A stretch of 64,000 bases of DNA. Origin: Streptomyces phaeofaciens. Lineage in GTDB: Bacteria > Actinomycetota > Actinomycetes > Streptomycetales > Streptomycetaceae. The notes beneath the pieces are model-generated. The model did no database searches. It was given only the letters and a program-made list of their open reading frames with translations, and was not told where the DNA came from. Location: the NCBI RefSeq assembly GCF_014648915.1, contig NZ_BMSA01000010.1, positions 223,316-287,315 on the forward strand, given 5' to 3'. Shown in pieces: positions 60,046 through 64,000 of the stretch; position 1 is the first letter of the stretch, and the number at the start of each line of letters is the position of its first letter. The position numbers were made by a program, and so were the translations under genes.

Positions 60046-61218
60046 CTACGCCAACAACCCCCGCAACGGAAACACCGCCCGCCGCGTAGCCAACACCGCC
60101 TGGTCCAGCCGATCCGCCGGGTCGTACCCCGCCTCCCACCCGGCCCACTCCACCGGCCACCGCCCGTCCGTCATCCGCACCGGCGCCAACTGCCGCGTAC
60201 GGGCGAAGACCTCCTGCCGCCAGCTCTCCGGAATCACCGTCTCCGGCGCCACCGGCCGACCCGCCGCCACCCCCACCAGATGCGTCCAGGACCGCGGCAC
60301 CACATCCACCACCGCGTAGCCGCCCCCACCCAAAGCGACCCACTTCCCCCCGGCGTACTCATGAGCCAACTCATGACAAGCCACCTGCACGGCCCGCTGC
60401 GCATCCAGCGACACCGCCAGATGCGCCAACGGATCCTCGAAATGCGTATCGGCCCCGTGCTGAGTCACCAGCACATCCGGCCGGAAATCAGCGATCAGCT
60501 CCGGCACCACCGAGTGGAACGCCCGGAGCCACCCCGCGTCCCCGGTCCCGGCCGGCAGCGCGACATTCACCGCCGACCCCTCCCCGGCCCCCGCCCCGGT
60601 CTCCTCCGGCCACCCGGTCTGCGGAAACAACGTCCGGGGATGCTCGTGCAACGAGATCGTGAGCACCCGCGGGTCCTCCCAGAACGCGGCCTGCACCCCG
60701 TCCCCGTGATGCACGTCCACATCCACATACGCGACCCGCTCGGCCCCCAGCTCCAACAGCCGGGCGATCGCCAACGACGCGTCGTTGTAGATACAGAACC
60801 CCGCCGCACCCCCGGGCATCGCATGATGCAGCCCCCCGGAGAAGTTCACCGCGTGCAGGGCCTCCCCCCGCCACACCGCCTCCGCCGCGCCCACCGACAA
60901 CCCGGCGATCAACGAGGACACCTCGTGCATACCGGCGAAGGCCGGATCGTCCACCGTACCCAGCCCGTACGACATGTCCGCCGCCGACGGGTCCGCCGAG
61001 GCCGCCTTCACGGCCTCCACGTAGTCCCCCCGGTGCACCAGCCGCAAGGTGGACTCCCCGGCAGGCTTGGCCCCGACGACCTCGACCTCCCGGTCCAGCC
61101 CCAGGGCCCCCACCAACCGCCGGGTCAGCTCCAGCCGAACCGGATCCATCGGATGCTCGGGGCCGAAGTCATAGCCCGTTACTGCCTCGTCCCACATCAG
61201 CTGTGCGCGGCCGCTCAT
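60046..61218 (-). CDS. acuC: Acetoin utilization-type histone deacetylase family protein
   Basis: 390 residues from ATG 61218; a GTG at 61227 would add three. The arginase/HDAC zinc-amidohydrolase fold is clear: FSGGLHHAMPGGAAGFCIYND, VAYVDVDVHHGDGVQ (zinc Asp/His), TISLHEHP, VTQHGADTHFEDPL (Asp) and LGGGGYAV (Tyr). It should remove acetyl or acyl groups from lysines, in Bacillus from acetyl-CoA synthetase. It overlaps the upstream MFS gene by 50 bases. Confidence 0.9.
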   Translation of the reverse strand: MSGRAQLMWDEAVTGYDFGPEHPMDPVRLELTRRLVGALGLDREVEVVGAKPAGESTLRLVHRGDYVEAVKAASADPSAADMSYGLGTVDDPAFAGMHEVSSLIAGLSVGAAEAVWRGEALHAVNFSGGLHHAMPGGAAGFCIYNDASLAIARLLELGAERVAYVDVDVHHGDGVQAAFWEDPRVLTISLHEHPRTLFPQTGWPEETGAGAGEGSAVNVALPAGTGDAGWLRAFHSVVPELIADFRPDVLVTQHGADTHFEDPLAHLAVSLDAQRAVQVACHELAHEYAGGKWVALGGGGYAVVDVVPRSWTHLVGVAAGRPVAPETVIPESWRQEVFARTRQLAPVRMTDGRWPVEWAGWEAGYDPADRLDQAVLATRRAVFPLRGLLA

Positions 61219-62389
61219 GCCCGCCACCGTATCGGTCCGGTTGAGCGGCGAACGACCGGGCGTACACCAACGTCACCAGCACCAACACCATCGGCACCAC
61301 CATCGCCCCCCGATAGCTCCAGGCGTCCCCGAGGGCCCCCACCAACGGCGAGCCCACCAGGAAACCCACGTAGTTGAAGACGTTCAACCGGGCGATGGCC
61401 GCATCCGACGCCCCCGGGAACAACCTCCCCGCCGCCGCGAACGTCTGCGGCACCAGCACACACAGCCCGAGGCCCACCAGGGTGAACCCGCCCATCCCCA
61501 CCCAGGCCCCGGACGCCCCCGCCACCACCGCGAACCCCACCGCCGCCATCAACGCCCCGAGCCGCACCACCACCACGGCCCCGAACCGCCGCACCCCGAA
61601 GTCCCCGATGGCCCGCCCCACCAACGTGGTCACCATGTACACGTTGTACGGCACCGTGGCCAGCTGCTCACTGCTCCCGAGCACGTCCTGCAGATACTTC
61701 GCACTCCAGTTGGAGACCGTCGAGTCCCCGATGTAGGCGAAGGTCATCACCAGACACAACGGCAGCAGCAGCTTGAAGACGACACCCCCACCGTCACCGG
61801 GCTTCACCGCCTCGACAGCCCCGGCCCCGCCGTCCCCGTCGACGTACCACCGACTCCCCACAAGCACCGCCGGCAACAGCAGCACCACCACGGGCAGATA
61901 CGACACCCAGAGCGCGAGATGCCAGTGCGCCCCCGCCCACGCCAGCGAGGCTCCCACGATCCCGCCCAGGCTGTACGCGGCATGGAAGCTGAGCATGATG
62001 CTGCGCCCGTAGCTGCGTTGCAGACTCACCCCGAGCATGTTCATCGAGGCGTCCAACGCCCCCACGGCAAGCCCGAAGACGCCCAGCGCGATCGCCAGCT
62101 GGACCATCGCGTCCCCGGCGCCCACCCCTACCAGGGCCAGCAGCACCACCGGCTGCGACCAGCGGAGCAACACACTGGCCGGCACCCGCTTCACCAACTG
62201 CTCGGTCGCCACGCTCCCGACCCCGGCCAGCACCGGCACGGCCGCGAGGAAGGCGGGCAGCAGCGCGTCCGAGACCCCGTACCCGTCCTGGATGGCCGGG
62301 ATCCGGGTCACGAGCAGCGCGAAGGCAGCCCCTTGGGCGAAGAAACTGAACGCCAACGAGGCCCTACCGCGCCGCAGCACTTCTGTCAT
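61169..62389 (-). CDS. MFS transporter
   Basis: 406 residues with about 12 predicted helices: SFFAQGAAFALLVTRIPAIQDGYGVSD at the start, ALDASMNMLGVSLQRSYGRSIMLSFHAAYSLGGIVGASL, and the second half from VVFKLLLPLCLVMTFAYIGDSTVSNWS. The pattern fits the YbjJ/fucose permease-like branch (inner membrane transport protein family). The 3' end overlaps acuC. Substrate unknown. Confidence 0.88.
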   Translation of the reverse strand: MTEVLRRGRASLAFSFFAQGAAFALLVTRIPAIQDGYGVSDALLPAFLAAVPVLAGVGSVATEQLVKRVPASVLLRWSQPVVLLALVGVGAGDAMVQLAIALGVFGLAVGALDASMNMLGVSLQRSYGRSIMLSFHAAYSLGGIVGASLAWAGAHWHLALWVSYLPVVVLLLPAVLVGSRWYVDGDGGAGAVEAVKPGDGGGVVFKLLLPLCLVMTFAYIGDSTVSNWSAKYLQDVLGSSEQLATVPYNVYMVTTLVGRAIGDFGVRRFGAVVVVRLGALMAAVGFAVVAGASGAWVGMGGFTLVGLGLCVLVPQTFAAAGRLFPGASDAAIARLNVFNYVGFLVGSPLVGALGDAWSYRGAMVVPMVLVLVTLVYARSFAAQPDRYGGGHERPRTADVGRGSNGL

Positions 62390-62455
62390 GGCGGCGAGCG
62401 TAGGGCCCCGGCGTACTCGTGGGTAGATCCAGCCAAAGATGAATTCTCCTCAGCT

Positions 62456-63175
62456 TTACCGAGCAAGGGCGACGACCGGCACGTCCTCCCGCTCCCGCAC
62501 CTGGATCCCGGCCTTGGCCTCGTCGGCCACCATCGCCTGCATGGGCCCGGCGGCAAGCGCCCCGCTCACCAGGATCCCCGTGCCGATCGACGCGACCATC
62601 ACCACGGACCCCAGCCACACCATCGTGTCCACCGGCACCGTGTACGCCCCCACGACCCGCAGCACGCACTCCGCGAGCAGCACCACGCCCCAGACGACGG
62701 AGAAGACCCGCTCGCCCCGCAGAAAGGCGCCGGAGGCTTCCGCGCGGCCGCCGGCCAACCGCTCCCAGGCCGCCACCTTCGCCTCGTCCGCCTTCACCAG
62801 GAACGGCTTGAGCCCGGCGGTCATCATCGGCTGGCCCAGCGCCACCGACACCAGGATCCCGATCCCGACCACACTGCTGACCGCGCTGTCCTTGGCCAGC
62901 ATCAGCCGCGGGTCCCCGGAGACGAAGCTGAGAAGCAGCCCGGCGACGTTCACCACGAGGATGAGCCCGGCCAGCCCGTGGACCGTCCGCTCCCGCACCA
63001 CACCCCACACGGTCCGCACGGCCGGCACCACACTGCTCCAGGCGAGCGCCGCGAAGGTGCTCATCCCGAACGCGCCCTTGAACAGGTAGTACGACCCGAG
63101 CGGCACCGCCACATCCACGATGAGCGGGCCGAAGGCGTTCTTCTTGCTCTGCTTGGCGTGCTGGTTCGTCGTCAT
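62456..63175 (-). CDS. VC0807-like integral membrane protein
   Basis: 239 residues from ATG 63175, GAGGGC upstream. Six or so hydrophobic segments: PLIVDVAVPLGSYYLFKGAFG, GLAGLILVVNVAGLLLSFVSG, SAVSSVVGIGILVSVAL, VFSVVWGVVLLAECVLRVVGAYTVP and VWLGSVVMVASIGTGILVSGALA. The pattern, with SGDPRLMLAKDS between helices, matches the VC0807 family common in streptomycetes. No function known. Possibly in an operon with the MFS gene (66 bases apart). Confidence 0.72.
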   Translation of the reverse strand: MTTNQHAKQSKKNAFGPLIVDVAVPLGSYYLFKGAFGMSTFAALAWSSVVPAVRTVWGVVRERTVHGLAGLILVVNVAGLLLSFVSGDPRLMLAKDSAVSSVVGIGILVSVALGQPMMTAGLKPFLVKADEAKVAAWERLAGGRAEASGAFLRGERVFSVVWGVVLLAECVLRVVGAYTVPVDTMVWLGSVVMVASIGTGILVSGALAAGPMQAMVADEAKAGIQVREREDVPVVALAR

Positions 63176-63244
63176 GCCCTCAGCTTCGCCGCCGGCCCGG
63201 GTCCGCCGGTAGAAACGATCGTCCGGACCTACGCATGACAAATG

Positions 63245-63889
63245 TCAGGCCAGCAACCCGGCCAACTCGCCCATGTCGGAGAACAGTTGAGTGGCCCCCG
63301 CCAGCCTGTCGGCCGGCGTCATCGCCGTGAACCCGTACACGTCCATCCCGGCCGCCACGGCCGCCCGCACCCCCAGCGGAGAGTCCTCCACCACGACGCA
63401 CCGCTCCGGCGCGACCCCCATCCGCTCGGCCGCGTACAGGAACAGATCCGGAGCCGGCTTCCCCTTGCCCACGTCCTGTGCGCTGAAGATCCGCTCCCCC
63501 TCGAACCACCGGTCCAGCCCGGTCGTCCGATGCCCCACGCGGATCCGCTCATGACTCCCGGAGGACGCCACGCAGTACGGCACCTCGTCCGCGGCCAGCT
63601 TCTCGAGCACGTCCACGGCGCCGGCGACGGGCCGCAGCTCCCGCTCGAAGGCCTCGAACACACGCCGGTGGAAGACGTCGTCGAAGTCGTCCGGCAGCCG
63701 CTCCCCCGTGCGCTCCAGGACCAGGTCGTGGATCCGGTGCATCGCGGACCCCATGTAGTCCCGGATGGAGTCCTCGTAACTGGTCGGATGCCCCAGCTCG
63801 GTCAGATACGCGGCCAGCAGCCGATTGGAGATGGGCTCACTGTCCACGAGCACACCGTCGTTGTCGAAGATCACCAATTCGTAGCGCAT
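63245..63889 (-). CDS. HAD-superfamily hydrolase (phosphoglucomutase/phosphatase-like)
   Basis: 214 residues from ATG 63889. HAD motif I FDNDGVLVDSEP, motif II ASSGSHERI, Lys in GKGKPAPDLFLYAAE and motif IV VVVEDSPLGVRAAVAAGM. The helical cap (residues 15-90) is of the beta-phosphoglucomutase type, but motif I reads DND, not DxD-G with the usual T/V variation, which is seen in YcjU/GS1-like members. It may hydrolyse a sugar phosphate. It lies directly downstream of the rRNA operon terminator. Confidence 0.88.
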   Translation of the reverse strand: MRYELVIFDNDGVLVDSEPISNRLLAAYLTELGHPTSYEDSIRDYMGSAMHRIHDLVLERTGERLPDDFDDVFHRRVFEAFERELRPVAGAVDVLEKLAADEVPYCVASSGSHERIRVGHRTTGLDRWFEGERIFSAQDVGKGKPAPDLFLYAAERMGVAPERCVVVEDSPLGVRAAVAAGMDVYGFTAMTPADRLAGATQLFSDMGELAGLLA

Positions 63890-63910
63890 ATACAAGACCC
63901 TAAACGCAGA

Positions 63911-63939
63911 AAACCCCGCACCATAATGGTGCGGGGTTT
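63911..63939 (-). terminator. Terminator of the rRNA operon
   Basis: AAACCCCGCACCA pairs with TGGTGCGGGGTTT around TAA. On the minus strand the stem is followed by TTTTCTGCG, so it is a genuine T-tailed terminator, 12 bases past the 5S 3' end. Confidence 0.85.
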
Positions 63940-63950
63940 CCCACAATGAT

Positions 63951-64000
63951 TGTTCGGCGGTGTCCTACTCTCCCACAGGGTCCCCCCTGCAGTACCATCG
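63951..64000 (-). rRNA. rrf: 5S ribosomal RNA, 3' portion (cut by window edge)
   Basis: Read on the minus strand, CGATGGTACTGCAGGGGGGA, then a GTGGGAGAGTAGGAC segment and CCGCCGAACA match the 3' half of actinobacterial 5S rRNA. About 50 of the usual 120 bases are in the window; the rest of the operon lies to the right. The exact 3' end is uncertain by a few bases. Confidence 0.93.

Overview
The window is high-GC actinobacterial DNA and almost certainly Streptomyces chromosome. Evidence: third-position GC is extreme throughout, GTG starts are common, and three neighbourhoods are characteristic of the genus: rex-hemA-hemC-hemD with a Rex operator, the developmental pair bldN-rsbN, and the small DNA-binding protein next to the 32-residue ribosomal protein bS22. 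The right edge enters an rRNA operon (3' end of 5S rRNA, minus strand).

Layout. 1-11 kb: accessory metabolism and regulation (a cut-off MFS exporter, an M20 peptidase, an MprAB-like two-component system, a luciferase-like monooxygenase/FMN reductase pair behind a palindromic operator, an AraC regulator, and a YraQ-type permease with its TIGR03943 partner). 11-18 kb: an SDR, a free-standing LAGLIDADG endonuclease with a structured leader lying tail to tail with the RNA ligase gene rtcB, two DUF3558 lipoproteins and a DUF2637 membrane protein. 18-30 kb: mostly housekeeping genes (lysS class I, argS, an aminotransferase, lipoproteins, hemB).

30.9-45.9 kb: a RiPP gene cluster lying between hemB and the hemD-hemC-hemA-rex operon, and the main discovery of the window. 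It has five short precursor peptides with leader motif ELEMQELEALE and cores ending in Thr, together with the daptide enzyme set: recognition protein, SAM methyltransferase, class III aminotransferase, iron-type dehydrogenase, M50 intramembrane protease and an ABC exporter. Beside these sit a full class III lanthionine synthetase (LanKC), a YcaO protein and an F420-type luciferase-like oxidoreductase. None of the precursors contains Cys, so LanKC cannot be making lanthionines. The most economical model is Ser/Thr dehydration, possibly followed by reduction to D-residues, plus daptide-type C-terminal amination. Two nearly identical 43-nt hairpins lie after precursor 1 and after precursor 5, and the last gene carries a TTA codon (bldA dependence).

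46-64 kb: conserved chromosome (haem/sirohaem genes under Rex, glutaredoxin, HAD phosphatase, bldN-rsbN, an acyltransferase whose 3' end is duplicated, a nucleotide-sugar-type SDR, bS22, an excisionase-like regulator, a phosphatase behind a G-quadruplex-prone region, acuC, an MFS transporter, a membrane protein, a HAD hydrolase, then 5S rRNA). Everything here was read by eye. Family names rest on motifs and remembered families, not on database searches.
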